Assembly (NCBI RefSeq): GCF_014837015.1 | Contig: NZ_JACSPT010000011.1 | Location: forward strand, 51,614 to 115,613 | DNA from: Acinetobacter pecorum | GTDB lineage: Bacteria > Pseudomonadota > Gammaproteobacteria > Pseudomonadales > Moraxellaceae | Direction: 5' to 3' | Length of the DNA stretch: 64,000 bases | Shown: piece after piece, positions 35,933-45,345 of the stretch | Position numbering within the stretch: position 1 is the first letter of the stretch | How the letters are laid out: every line of letters begins with the position of its first letter | The notes under the pieces: generated by a model | Databases searched by the model: none | Told to the model about the DNA's origin: nothing | What the model saw: the letters and a program-made list of their open reading frames with translations, nothing else | Translations under genes and position numbers: made by a program

Positions 35933-36355
35933 TCAAGCTTTGGGTGGGCGTAAGATTTCTTGCCAGTAACCGGCAAGGTGCTTGGCATGGTAAGCAGGGA
36001 GGAGGGTTTTTTCCGGATAACCGTAATCAGGCACGCTTAACTCGGGCGTTGCAATGGGCAGGCTGGTGACCAGGTTCTGGCAGGCCATAGTGCCACAATC
36101 CAGACAGTCTGATGACTGCTGGGTGCTGTCACTGACACAATCCGGTTGTACCAGAATCTGATCTTGATGATAATCAGTCTCATGCAGCGAGTGAGAAGCA
36201 GATGGTTTTTTCATTTCCAGACAATGACTGCTCATTTTTTCAGTCGACATGACCAGATGCATGGTGTTTGCAGATGCGACAGACACACTGCTCCAGCCTA
36301 TGGCAAAAACCACAAGCATCACCAACCAGATCTGTTTGACGAGCCGTATGAGCAA
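35933..36355 (-). CDS. Small secreted Cys/His/Met-rich protein before copA
   Basis: The start is placed at a TTG at 36355, seven bases after AGGG, because it yields a clean signal peptide of about 29 residues ending VSVASA. The frame stays open to 36418 but offers no better start. The mature part has MHLVMSTEKMSSHCLEMKK, several histidines, and the Cys cluster CLDCGTMAC. This suggests a copper-binding or DUF2946-like periplasmic protein. It lies 42 bases before copA on the same strand. The function is inferred from context only. Confidence 0.5.
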   Translation of the reverse strand: MLIRLVKQIWLVMLVVFAIGWSSVSVASANTMHLVMSTEKMSSHCLEMKKPSASHSLHETDYHQDQILVQPDCVSDSTQQSSDCLDCGTMACQNLVTSLPIATPELSVPDYGYPEKTLLPAYHAKHLAGYWQEILRPPKA

Positions 36356-36479
36356 AAGTACACCCTGAAAAAATGCGCTGCATGTTTGAGCAATAAAAGC
36401 ATAAACGCAGTAACTCAAATTAGCAAATTCTGGACAAGATTATTTTTTAGGTCACCTACATACTACTTTTTTCATAGGT

Positions 36480-36680
36480 TCAGGTTTCAGTTTCGCACTT
36501 TTCACACTTTTTACAATCCAGCAGTATCCCGATCTTTTCCTTGCGCCCTTGCTCGGTCATCACCCAAGGACGGTTTTGCCATGGCGGGGTATGCCGTACA
36601 TGCTGGCCATGTCCGCAGGCCAGCCCTGCAACCCAATGCTGTTCTTCATCCAGATGAAAACTGATAATGGCCTGTTGCAT
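36480..36680 (-). CDS. DUF3565 family small protein
   Basis: A 66-residue protein beginning MQQAIISFHLDEEQHWVAGL with the sequence CGHGQHVRHTPPW and the C-terminal CKKCEKC cluster. This matches DUF3565, short His/Cys-rich proteins that probably bind a metal such as zinc. Function is unknown. A consensus AGGAGG precedes the ATG. It is upstream of the copper genes on the same strand and may be separately expressed. Confidence 0.8.
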   Translation of the reverse strand: MQQAIISFHLDEEQHWVAGLACGHGQHVRHTPPWQNRPWVMTEQGRKEKIGILLDCKKCEKCETET

Positions 36681-36822
36681 GGTATACCTCCTGTGAGTTC
36701 AATCTGCCTCAGTATTGTTCTAAAAACCTATATAAATAAGTCATGCAAAATCACCATAAACAAAAGAATCCACACAAGCTATACTCCTTGCCAAGTCATT
36801 TTTTGAAAAAGAGCAGAGACAC

Positions 36823-37773
36823 ATGCGCGTACTTGTTGTGATGGATCCCATTGAAAATGTAAACCTGAAGAAAGACTCGACCATGGCGATGCTATGGGCA
36901 GCCGCACGTCGCGGGCATGAACTCGGTTATGCATTGCAGCAAGATTTATATATCGATCAGGGCAAGGCCTTTGGTCTGATCGCGCCGTTACAGGTGTTTG
37001 AAGACTACGACCATTATTATGAACTTGGCGAAAAACAAAAAGAGTCGATCGCTGCTTATGACGTTGTCTTGATGCGTAAAGATCCGCCTTTTGATATGAA
37101 CTTCGTCTATACCACTTATATTCTGGAACAGGCAGAGCGCGAAGGGGCATGGATCATCAACAAACCGCAAAGCCTGCGTGACTGTAATGAAAAACTGTTC
37201 GCGACCCAGTTCCCGCATCTGCAAGTTCCGACCTTGGTGACTTCACAGCAAAGCCTGATCCGGGAATTTTTAAAGGAACAGGTCGATGTGATTGTAAAAC
37301 CGCTGGATGGCATGGGCGGCACCGGGATTTTCCGCCTGTATCAGGATGGCATCAACATCGGTTCAACCATTGAAATGCTGACCAATAATGGTACCCAGCC
37401 GATCATGGCGCAGCGTTATATTCCGGAAATTGTCGAAGGCGATAAGCGCATCCTGATGATTAATGGCGAGCCAGTGCCATATTGTCTGGCCCGTATTCCG
37501 CAAAATGGTGAAGTGCGCGGTAATCTGGCCGCGGGTGGCTTGGGCGAGGCGCGCCCACTAACTGAAACTGACAAGGCCATTGCAGCAAAAGTAGGGCCGT
37601 ATCTCAGAGAGAAAGGTCTGGTTTTTGTGGGGCTGGATGTGATCGGAAATTATGTCACTGAAATTAATGTGACCAGTCCAACCTGTATTCGTGAAATTGA
37701 CGCCCAGTTTGGTACTTCGATTGCGGATGATCTGTTTGCCGTGCTGGAAGCGGGTCAGGCCAATCAGGTTTAA
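36823..37773 (+). CDS. gshB: Glutathione synthetase
   Basis: ATP-grasp enzyme that adds glycine to gamma-glutamylcysteine. The 316-residue length is standard. Markers are VVMDPIENVNLKKDSTM at the N-terminus, LMRKDPPFDMNFVY, VKPLDGMGGTGIFRL in the ATP-grasp fold, and the end INVTSPTCIREID, which includes metal ligands. Its partner gshA is 30 kb upstream and not linked by operon. A terminator follows. Confidence 0.96.
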   Translation: MRVLVVMDPIENVNLKKDSTMAMLWAAARRGHELGYALQQDLYIDQGKAFGLIAPLQVFEDYDHYYELGEKQKESIAAYDVVLMRKDPPFDMNFVYTTYILEQAEREGAWIINKPQSLRDCNEKLFATQFPHLQVPTLVTSQQSLIREFLKEQVDVIVKPLDGMGGTGIFRLYQDGINIGSTIEMLTNNGTQPIMAQRYIPEIVEGDKRILMINGEPVPYCLARIPQNGEVRGNLAAGGLGEARPLTETDKAIAAKVGPYLREKGLVFVGLDVIGNYVTEINVTSPTCIREIDAQFGTSIADDLFAVLEAGQANQV

Positions 37774-37792
37774 AGGTAAAATCAGGTGAAAG

Positions 37793-37816
37793 AAGAGTCT
37801 GCTTGCAGGCTCTTTT
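37793..37816 (+). terminator. Terminator of gshB
   Basis: AAGAGTCTGC-ttgc-AGGCTCTTTTT, with one G-U pair in the stem. Confidence 0.8.
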
Positions 37817-37823
37817 TACCTTT

Positions 37824-39026
37824 TTATTTCGGGTAACGCTTAAATAAATATGCCGTCATTACCATGCCTAGCATCGAAAGGCAGACGGTGATAATGGCAA
37901 GATTGGCCCAGTATTGGGTGGCAGATATCAGCGCAGCGCTCAGGGTCGGTATAAAAAACTGTGCGCAGGCTGAAATTTGTAAAACCAGACCCACACTGGC
38001 CGCTGCTGCATAGGCGCGTGGTGCATAATGCAGGGTAATCGCAAAAACAGTGGTCGGGATCATCCCGCCAATCAGTGAAAACAGCACGGCACTGACAACC
38101 TGCAATTCAAATGAGAGCCAGGAATTTGCGGCAAATACCAAGCAACTGCTACAGAGCATTGCCACAAATCCGGTACTCAATAAGGTGCGCGGTCTATAAC
38201 CCTGTTGCAGCAACATGCCTGCGCCAAAAGTACCACCCAGATTGGCCAGAACGACCATCGAGACCAGCATCCCTGCGCGTTTTAAGTCCAGCCCCTGTTC
38301 AACATACAGCGTAGGCAGGAAGCCCGTGACAGTAATCCATTGACTGGTATAACAGGCAAAAATAATCGCCAGACAGATAATGGGAGGATGAGTCAGGGTA
38401 ATTTGAACAATCTGCCAGAATGAGGTGTTTTCTGTAGCTGCCTGGGAAGAGTCTGGCTGTGTTACCAGGGCAGGTTCAATATTTAAATATTGTTTGATCA
38501 TGCCAGCAATGACAAGGCACAGGCAGCCCAAAATGGCCCAGATCGTTTGCCAGTCCAGATATTCAAGCAGGAGAGGAATCATCAATACGGCCAGACTGAC
38601 ACCGATGCCCATATAGGAACTCCAGAGTCCCATCTTGAAATTCAGTGTTTCAGCGCGGCTGGTACGTTTTAAAATTGCTGGCGCACACAAGGAGATGGTT
38701 AAAAACCCGATTCCTTCCATAAAACGCAATACATATAAAGTGGCAGGCTGCGTAATCCAGAGCCCGGCAAGACTGCTCAGCCCTAAAATGATTAAGGCCA
38801 TGATCAGGCAGCGCTTTAATCCCATTTTTTCCGAGAAGGCGCCAATGCATAGCGCAAACAGCATTCCGGCGGCCTGCACCAATGCTAACGAAAAACCAGC
38901 CTGAGTAAAACTCAGGTTTAAATCCTGCTGCAACACAGGAATCACGGCCGAAAGTTTGCCCACATGGATCGCAGCCAGATAACCGGCCAAGATAATCCAT
39001 ACATCACGCAATGAGATTTTTGACAT
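37824..39026 (-). CDS. MFS transporter
   Basis: A 400-residue major facilitator with about 12 hydrophobic segments. The loop 2-3 motif is present as CIGAFSEKMGLKRCLIM (G-x3-[DE]-[KR]-x-G-x-[KR]). The pattern resembles the CynX/NimT-type subgroup, but substrate specificity cannot be read from the sequence. It is divergent from murG, with 424 bases between the start codons. Confidence 0.88.
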   Translation of the reverse strand: MSKISLRDVWIILAGYLAAIHVGKLSAVIPVLQQDLNLSFTQAGFSLALVQAAGMLFALCIGAFSEKMGLKRCLIMALIILGLSSLAGLWITQPATLYVLRFMEGIGFLTISLCAPAILKRTSRAETLNFKMGLWSSYMGIGVSLAVLMIPLLLEYLDWQTIWAILGCLCLVIAGMIKQYLNIEPALVTQPDSSQAATENTSFWQIVQITLTHPPIICLAIIFACYTSQWITVTGFLPTLYVEQGLDLKRAGMLVSMVVLANLGGTFGAGMLLQQGYRPRTLLSTGFVAMLCSSCLVFAANSWLSFELQVVSAVLFSLIGGMIPTTVFAITLHYAPRAYAAAASVGLVLQISACAQFFIPTLSAALISATQYWANLAIITVCLSMLGMVMTAYLFKRYPK

Positions 39027-39450
39027 CTATCCGAACTGAGTCCATTTAAAGCATCTGCTTGTACATCAAGCATCATTCATATATAGATATGAATAACATG
39101 AAAGTTTTATAAAATTTATAGGTTTTAAGCCTAAGCTCATTAGTCGATGATAAGACATGGATTGACCGGGAGTGAGCTGTAAATGGTTCTAAATAAAGCC
39201 CTATCCGGGGCAAGATCATTGATAATATAATGAAAAGTGAGTTTAAAATTGATATGATATGTCACTTAAGTCGAAGGAAAAGTGCAGACCTTATAAATAA
39301 AACGAGTCCAAACTTGAAATTTGCGTGAAAAAAACAATTAAAGCCTTGTTGAAATAAAGTAAATAAACTTTCATGGCCTGAGGTTTGTGATTACAATTGA
39401 TTACTTAAATCAGATTTCCTGCTCCATTTTTAGTATTGAAGAATTAAACC
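39027..39450. other. Gene-free stretch between the MFS gene and murG
   Basis: 424 A/T-rich bases without an ORF. They separate divergent genes and must hold the promoter of the murG-ftsZ cluster. No clear operator was seen. Confidence 0.6.
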
Positions 39451-40548
39451 GTGACCGACGCTCAGCAAAAACAGCCTAAACATGTCATGATGATGGCCGC
39501 AGGTACAGGTGGACATGTGTTTCCAGCGTTAGCTGTTGCCAAAGATTTACAACAAAAAGGTATACAGGTTTCATGGTTAGCCACCCCCACAGGCATGGAA
39601 AACCGCCTGTTAAAAAACCAGAATATTCCCATTTATCACATTGATATTCAGGGTGTGCGTGGCAATGGTTTCTTACGTAAAGCCTTGGCGCCTTTTAAAA
39701 TCATGAAAGCCACCTTCAGTGCCATGAAATTCATGAAACAGCTTCAGGTCGATGCCGTGGCAGGCTTTGGCGGTTATGTGGCAGGCCCGGGTGGTTTGGC
39801 CGCGCGTATCTTAGGCATTCCGGTGCTGATTCATGAACAGAATGCAGTCGCCGGTTTTACCAATACCCAATTGTCGCGTGTGGCAAAGACGGTGTGTCAG
39901 GCTTTTCCAAATACCTTTCCGGCCCAAGAAAAAGTCGTGACTACAGGTAATCCGGTACGACAAGAAATTAGTGAAATTTTAAATCCGTCCTGGCGTTATC
40001 AGGAGCGTGACAAGGCAGGACTGCCCTTACGTATTCTGATTGTTGGCGGATCTTTGGGGGCGCAAGCCTTAAATGAACGGGTTCCGGAAGCTTTAAAGCA
40101 ACTCAATGTGCCATTAAGCGTCTATCATCAGTGTGGGCAAAACCATGCCGAGTCGACACGGGCACGTTATGAAAATGCACCAGCCAGTTTGCAAGTTGAA
40201 GTACAGCCCTTTATTGAAGATATGGCCAAAGCCTATTCTGATGCCGATCTGGTGATTTGCCGTGCCGGAGCTTTGACTGTAACTGAAATTGCCACTGCCG
40301 GCGTAGCTGCGATTTTTGTGCCGCTTCCAAGTGCAGTGGATGATCATCAGACGGCCAATGCCGGTTTCCTGGCCAATATCAATGCGGCAAAGATTTGCCC
40401 GCAGGCCACAATGACCCCGGAAAGTTTAAAAACATTATTAGAGCCGATGCTGAATCGCCAACTGTTAATGGAAATGGCCGTGAAAGCACGCCGACAGGCT
40501 CAACCCGATGCGACTCAACATGTGGTCCGTTTAATTCAAGAATTGTAA
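39451..40548 (+). CDS. murG: UDP-GlcNAc:lipid I N-acetylglucosaminyltransferase
   Basis: Makes lipid II on the inner face of the cytoplasmic membrane. The 365-residue GT-B enzyme starts with GTG. Signatures are MMAAGTGGHVFPALAVA (the donor-binding glycine-rich loop), GFGGYVAGPGGLAA, HEQNAVAGFTN and, in the C-terminal half, CRAGALTVTEIA. Twelve bases separate it from murC. It begins the local dcw cluster. No mraY, murD or ftsW lies immediately upstream here, since the cluster is split. Confidence 0.96.
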   Translation: MTDAQQKQPKHVMMMAAGTGGHVFPALAVAKDLQQKGIQVSWLATPTGMENRLLKNQNIPIYHIDIQGVRGNGFLRKALAPFKIMKATFSAMKFMKQLQVDAVAGFGGYVAGPGGLAARILGIPVLIHEQNAVAGFTNTQLSRVAKTVCQAFPNTFPAQEKVVTTGNPVRQEISEILNPSWRYQERDKAGLPLRILIVGGSLGAQALNERVPEALKQLNVPLSVYHQCGQNHAESTRARYENAPASLQVEVQPFIEDMAKAYSDADLVICRAGALTVTEIATAGVAAIFVPLPSAVDDHQTANAGFLANINAAKICPQATMTPESLKTLLEPMLNRQLLMEMAVKARRQAQPDATQHVVRLIQEL

Positions 40549-40560
40549 TCCGAGTAAACT

Positions 40561-42009
40561 ATGTCTCCAACAACCCCAGCTGAACAAGCGAAAAAGTTAA
40601 TTAAAGTGCCAGAAATGCGCCGTATCAAACACATTCATTTTGTGGGGATTGGTGGCGCAGGCATGTGTGGTATTGCGGAAGTGCTGAAAAACCAGGGCTA
40701 TAAAGTTTCCGGTTCAGATATCAAGACATCCAATACCACCGCACAGCTGGAAGCGAATGGCATTAAAGTCTATATCGGACATACTGCAAATAATATTAAG
40801 GGCGCCAACGTGATCGTGGTCTCTACCGCGATTGATAAGGAAAATCCGGAAATTAAAACCGCGATTGAAAACCGTATTCCTGTGGTTCGCCGTGCGGAAA
40901 TGTTGGGTGAACTGATGCGTTATCGTCATGGTATTGCCGTTGCCGGCACGCATGGCAAGACCACGACCACCAGTCTGATCACCTGTATGCTGGCTGAAGA
41001 AAACATGGATCCAACCTATGTGATCGGTGGTTTGCTGAACCGTACCGGTATGAATGCAGCCTTGGGCGCCAGCCGTTATATTGTGGCCGAAGCCGATGAG
41101 TCAGATGCTTCTTTCCTGCACCTGGAACCAATGGCTGCCGTGGTGACCAATATTGATGCCGATCATATGGATACCTATGGCGGTAGCTTCGATGTCCTGA
41201 AAGATACTTTTATCCAGTTCCTGCAAAAACTGCCATTTTACGGCTTGGCCGTAGTCTGTGGTGATGATGCCAATATCCGTGAAATCATGCCGCGGATTGC
41301 ACGTCCATTACTGACTTATGGCTTCAATGAAGACAATGACATCCGCGCAGTAGATGTTGATCAGGATGGCATGCAAACCCACTTTACCGTATTGCGTAAA
41401 GAGCGTGAGCCATTGCGTGTAACGGTCAACCAGCCAGGTTTGCATAATGTGCTGAATGCCTTGGCTGCGATTGGTATAGCAACTGATGAAGGCGTGTCTG
41501 ATGCTTCAATCTGCCGTGCACTGGAAGGTTTTAGTGGTGTGGGTCGCCGCTTTGAAGTTCAGGGTGAGTTTGCGATTGAAGGCGGTGACGTGAAACTGGT
41601 GGATGACTATGGTCATCATCCAAAAGAAGTCGAAGCGACGATTAAAGCTGCGCGTCAGAGTCATCCGGACCGTCGTCTGGTAATGATGTTCCAGCCACAC
41701 CGTTATAGCCGTACCCGTGACTGCTTTGATGATTTTGTGGAAGTACTTTCGACTGTAGACCAGTTATTGTTGCTGGATGTTTATCCTGCTGGCGAAAAAC
41801 CGATTGTCGGGGCGGACAGCCGTACTTTGGCCCGCAGCATTCGTCTACGTGGTGAAGTCGAGCCAATTCTGGTCGATGCGGCGGACGGCAACCTGAATCA
41901 GATCATGAGAAAAGTATTGCAAGCAAATGACTTGTTATTAACCCAGGGCGCAGGTAATGTTGGAGCAATCTCAGTCGAACTTGCGCAAAATCACTTATAT
42001 ATAAAATAG
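40561..42009 (+). CDS. murC: UDP-N-acetylmuramate--L-alanine ligase
   Basis: Adds L-Ala to UDP-MurNAc. The 482-residue Mur ligase shows [17 protein letters not shown] at the start of the Rossmann domain, the ATP motif [12 protein letters not shown], the [10 protein letters not shown] metal region, and [14 protein letters not shown] in the C-terminal domain. The first 20 or so residues extend beyond the E. coli start. It sits between murG and ddl as in other gammaproteobacteria. Confidence 0.97.
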   Translation: MSPTTPAEQAKKLIKVPEMRRIKHIHFVGIGGAGMCGIAEVLKNQGYKVSGSDIKTSNTTAQLEANGIKVYIGHTANNIKGANVIVVSTAIDKENPEIKTAIENRIPVVRRAEMLGELMRYRHGIAVAGTHGKTTTTSLITCMLAEENMDPTYVIGGLLNRTGMNAALGASRYIVAEADESDASFLHLEPMAAVVTNIDADHMDTYGGSFDVLKDTFIQFLQKLPFYGLAVVCGDDANIREIMPRIARPLLTYGFNEDNDIRAVDVDQDGMQTHFTVLRKEREPLRVTVNQPGLHNVLNALAAIGIATDEGVSDASICRALEGFSGVGRRFEVQGEFAIEGGDVKLVDDYGHHPKEVEATIKAARQSHPDRRLVMMFQPHRYSRTRDCFDDFVEVLSTVDQLLLLDVYPAGEKPIVGADSRTLARSIRLRGEVEPILVDAADGNLNQIMRKVLQANDLLLTQGAGNVGAISVELAQNHLYIK

Positions 42010-42066
42010 TCATCTTGCGTGACTGAATTGAATTGACCAGATTGAAAAAAGTTTAAGGATATAAAC

Positions 42067-42996
42067 GTGTCAAATGCTTCAAAATTCGGAAAAGTTGCCG
42101 TGTTGCTTGGTGGTAAATCTGCAGAGCGTGAGGTTTCTTTAGACAGTGGTACGGCGGTACTTGAGGCATTAGTGCGTTCAGGGGTCAATGCGGAAGCGTT
42201 TGATCCGCAGGAGCGTAGTGTCACAGAATTGGTGAATTATGATCGTGCATTCATTGTATTGCATGGTCGTGGCGGGGAAGACGGCCAGATCCAGGGTGTG
42301 CTGGAATGGTTAGACGTACCATATACCGGTACGGGCGTACAAGGTTCTGCCATCGGCATGGACAAGGTCAAGACCAAACAGGTCTGGCAGGGCTCGGAAT
42401 TGCCGACAGCACCATATCGCATTGTCACCAAAGATTCCGATGCGGCTGACATTGTTAATTCTTTAGGTTTGCCTTTGATTATCAAGCCGGTACATGAAGG
42501 TTCCAGTATCGGTATGAGCAAGGTCGAAAAAATTGAAGACTTTGCCGAAGCGATTGCCAAGGCAACTGAACACGATGCCGTAGTGATGGCAGAAAAATGG
42601 ATTACCGGTCGTGAATTCACCATTGTGGTTTTAAATGGTCAGGCGCTGCCGGTGATTCGTCTTGAACCGCCTCAAGATGTTGCCTTCTACGACTATGAAG
42701 CTAAATATAACCGTAATGATGTGCAATATGGCATCCCGTGTGGTTTAAGCGAAGCTGAAGAGCAGCAGTTAAAAGCCTTGAGTTTACGCGCGTTCCAGGC
42801 AGTCGGCGCCAGCGGTTGGGGCCGGATTGATGCCATGCAGGATGAACAGGGCAATTTCTGGCTGCTTGAAGTCAACACCGTGCCGGGTATGACCAGTCAT
42901 TCTCTAGTGCCAAAAGCGGCAGCTGCAGTCGGATACAGTTTTGATGAGCTGTGTGTTGCGATTCTGGAACAGACTCTGACCGGTTCGGCACACTAA
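42067..42996 (+). CDS. ddl: D-alanine--D-alanine ligase
   Basis: ATP-grasp enzyme that makes the D-Ala-D-Ala dipeptide. It is 309 residues from GTG and shows VLLGGKSAEREVSLDSG, HGRGGEDGQIQG, KPVHEGSSIGMSKV and the active-site end LLEVNTVPGMTSHSLVPKA. Its length and place before ftsQ correspond to the DdlB branch. The stop is two bases before ftsQ. Confidence 0.96.
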   Translation: MSNASKFGKVAVLLGGKSAEREVSLDSGTAVLEALVRSGVNAEAFDPQERSVTELVNYDRAFIVLHGRGGEDGQIQGVLEWLDVPYTGTGVQGSAIGMDKVKTKQVWQGSELPTAPYRIVTKDSDAADIVNSLGLPLIIKPVHEGSSIGMSKVEKIEDFAEAIAKATEHDAVVMAEKWITGREFTIVVLNGQALPVIRLEPPQDVAFYDYEAKYNRNDVQYGIPCGLSEAEEQQLKALSLRAFQAVGASGWGRIDAMQDEQGNFWLLEVNTVPGMTSHSLVPKAAAAVGYSFDELCVAILEQTLTGSAH

Positions 42997-42998
42997 AT

Positions 42999-43853
42999 AT
43001 GGCTCAGCTTCCTGTTTCCATGCGCCGTAAACGTGCTGCAATTACCTCGATTCACGACAAGCCGCCAACACGCAAAGAAAAGCTGGCTAATTTTGGTGGT
43101 TGGTTATTGTTGTGTATCGCGGTGCTGGTACTGGCCGCTGGAGTATGGGGTTTATATAAAGTCATGACCAATACTGATGTAGCAGAACTGGGCGTAGTAG
43201 GTACGCGCTCGGCTGCTGAACAGCATCAGGTCATGCAATATGTATCACCGATTGTGACCGAAAACTATTTTACTTCGGATTTGGAAGCGATCCGCGACCG
43301 TACCCTGGAATTGTCCTGGGTGGACCGGGTCGTGGTTTCTCGAGCGTGGCCAAATGGTATTCGGGTCAGGGTCATGCCGCATCATGCAATTGCACGTTGG
43401 GGAACAGGGCGTTTATTAAGTGACAGTGGCGTGATTTTTACGGAAGTCACACCCAAGAATTATCAGGCATTACCGTTACTACATGGGCCGGCGAGCCATG
43501 CAGAAACCATGATGCGTCGTTATAATGAAATTAATCAGTTATTTTTACCACAAGGCATTCGTCTAAAAGAATTATACCTCACCGAGCGAATGACCTGGTT
43601 TATGCAGTTTGATTCGGGTTTAAGAATAATTGTGGATAAAGATCAGACCATGAGCAAATTACAGCGTTTGAGTCAGCTGTCCCAGCGTGATTTGAAGCCG
43701 GTCTGGTCTAAAATCTCGGCTATCGACCTGCGTTATCGCAATGGATTGTCGATACAGTGGAAAAATTCAATTTCGCCTAAAATTGTAAATGGACATTTTA
43801 TTGTAACCATTAATGACATGGGCGTTGAGAATAATGTAACAGTAAAGCCATAA
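42999..43853 (+). CDS. ftsQ: Cell division protein FtsQ
   Basis: Divisome protein with a single transmembrane anchor: a short basic cytoplasmic N-terminus of about 36 residues, then the segment WLLLCIAVLVLAAGVWGL, then the periplasmic POTRA domain and FtsQ beta domain (VRVMPHHAIARWGTGRLLSDSGVIF). 284 residues. The ATG at 42999 lies right after the ddl stop. An upstream start at 42951 would lie within ddl. Confidence 0.93.
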   Translation: MAQLPVSMRRKRAAITSIHDKPPTRKEKLANFGGWLLLCIAVLVLAAGVWGLYKVMTNTDVAELGVVGTRSAAEQHQVMQYVSPIVTENYFTSDLEAIRDRTLELSWVDRVVVSRAWPNGIRVRVMPHHAIARWGTGRLLSDSGVIFTEVTPKNYQALPLLHGPASHAETMMRRYNEINQLFLPQGIRLKELYLTERMTWFMQFDSGLRIIVDKDQTMSKLQRLSQLSQRDLKPVWSKISAIDLRYRNGLSIQWKNSISPKIVNGHFIVTINDMGVENNVTVKP

Positions 43854-43923
43854 TGACCGGCTTTAAAAAATAGAGGCATTTAAAGCCATAAATCTAACAA
43901 ACACGTAATGGTAGTAGTGAATA

Positions 43924-45186
43924 ATGAGTGAAGCTGTTCCCTCGGTTGTGGCGATTGACATTGGGACACACAAAGTTTCAGTTTTGATTGGCAAGGTACA
44001 CGCGCCAGACAATATCCAAGTGATTGGTATGGCCACCGCTCGTAACCGAGGCATGAGTAAAGGGAAAATTGTCAGTCTCGATAAAGTTATTACTGCAATT
44101 AAAAATGCCGTTCAAGAAGCAGAAGATATGGCAGAATGTCGAGTACATTCTGCCTGGGTTTCTATTCCAAGTGCCGAATTAAAAAGCTTTTATGCATCGG
44201 GGCGTACCTCGATCGACAATAGCGAACATGCGATTACCACCAGCGAAGTGGTACGTGCACTGGAGTTGGCCAAAGCCAGTCATTTGACTTCAGACCATTA
44301 TCTGGTCAGCGCTGTGCCTCTGGGCTTTGAGCTGGATGATTCACCGGAATGGGTGCTGAATCCGATTCGGATGTCGGCACATAGCATGACCGGACATTAT
44401 CATCTGATGATGCTGCCGATCAGTACCATGCAGAATATTGACCGTGCCCTGAAAGGGGCCAATATCGGCGTAGAAAAAATGGTGGTGTCGAGTCTGGCCA
44501 CCGCTGAAGCCAGCCTGCTCAAAGACGAAAAAGAATATGGCGTATGTCTGGTAGATATTGGGGCTGGCACGACCAATGTTGCAGTGTATGTAGATGGCCG
44601 TCTGGCCTTAACCCATACTTTCCAGCGTGGCGGTGAACATGTGACCCGTGATATTGCAGCAGTATTGCAAACCACAACCGAAGAAGCTGAACGTCTGAAA
44701 TTGCTGTACGGCTGTGTTGACCTGAAAGTGGTCAAGCCTGACCATATGATTCAGTTCCAGGGCATTGATGGACCACAGACCATCAGCCGGATCGAGCTGA
44801 CTGAAATCATTATGGCGCGTTATGAAGAAATTCTCGGACTGGTGCGTGATGAGCTGGTGAAAAACGGTGCTCTCCAGGGCTTATATCATGGGGTAGTCCT
44901 GACCGGGGATGCCAGTCATATTGAAGGAATGGTGAGTTTTGTCCGCCGTACCATGGGAGTCTCGGCGCATTTAGGTAATCCGCCGACTCAGGTGTATGCG
45001 GATGAACCTCATCAGGCCGCTTTGCGTCGTTCGCAATATAGCACTGTGGCTGGTTTGTTGATGTTTAGCCAGAGTGATACCCAGGACACGATAGTGGAGC
45101 AGGATGATGTAGAACGGTTGTCATTGGCTCAGCGGGTGAAAAGAGCCTGGTCTGGCTTTAACGACACCTTGAAATCCATCTTTTAA
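43924..45186 (+). CDS. ftsA: Cell division protein FtsA
   Basis: Actin-like ATPase that tethers FtsZ to the membrane. The 420 residues include the phosphate motifs VAIDIGTHKVSVLIG and VDIGAGTTNVAVY, VVLTGDASHIEGM as the adenosine motif, and a C-terminal amphipathic helix (RVKRAWSGFNDTLKSIF) for membrane binding. It lies between ftsQ and ftsZ, the conserved order. Confidence 0.97.
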   Translation: MSEAVPSVVAIDIGTHKVSVLIGKVHAPDNIQVIGMATARNRGMSKGKIVSLDKVITAIKNAVQEAEDMAECRVHSAWVSIPSAELKSFYASGRTSIDNSEHAITTSEVVRALELAKASHLTSDHYLVSAVPLGFELDDSPEWVLNPIRMSAHSMTGHYHLMMLPISTMQNIDRALKGANIGVEKMVVSSLATAEASLLKDEKEYGVCLVDIGAGTTNVAVYVDGRLALTHTFQRGGEHVTRDIAAVLQTTTEEAERLKLLYGCVDLKVVKPDHMIQFQGIDGPQTISRIELTEIIMARYEEILGLVRDELVKNGALQGLYHGVVLTGDASHIEGMVSFVRRTMGVSAHLGNPPTQVYADEPHQAALRRSQYSTVAGLLMFSQSDTQDTIVEQDDVERLSLAQRVKRAWSGFNDTLKSIF

Positions 45187-45239
45187 GTCGATTTTTATTG
45201 TGAATATTGTTGAGAAGATGTAGTTAATCGGGCTTGTAC

Positions 45240-45268
45240 TTGACAAGTGAACGCATGAGCAGCATTCT
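45240..45268 (+). promoter_or_regulatory. Possible promoter upstream of ftsZ
   Basis: A perfect -35 TTGACA at 45240, a 17-bp spacer, then CATTCT as a poor -10 at 45263. It lies about 75 bases before ftsZ. Extra ftsZ promoters inside ftsA or the ftsA-ftsZ gap are common. Confidence 0.35.
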
Positions 45269-45345
45269 TAAAAACAATTTTATCAAGATTAAGGCAGTAT
45301 ACGGGCTTAGTGACTGCCAATTATGAATTAGGAATTTTATAGGTC

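Noticed and set aside
39027..39451. Apparent absence of mraY, murD and ftsW before murG
   Set aside because: The division/cell-wall cluster is split in Acinetobacter-type genomes, and the spacer shows no gene remnants, so this is not a local deletion.
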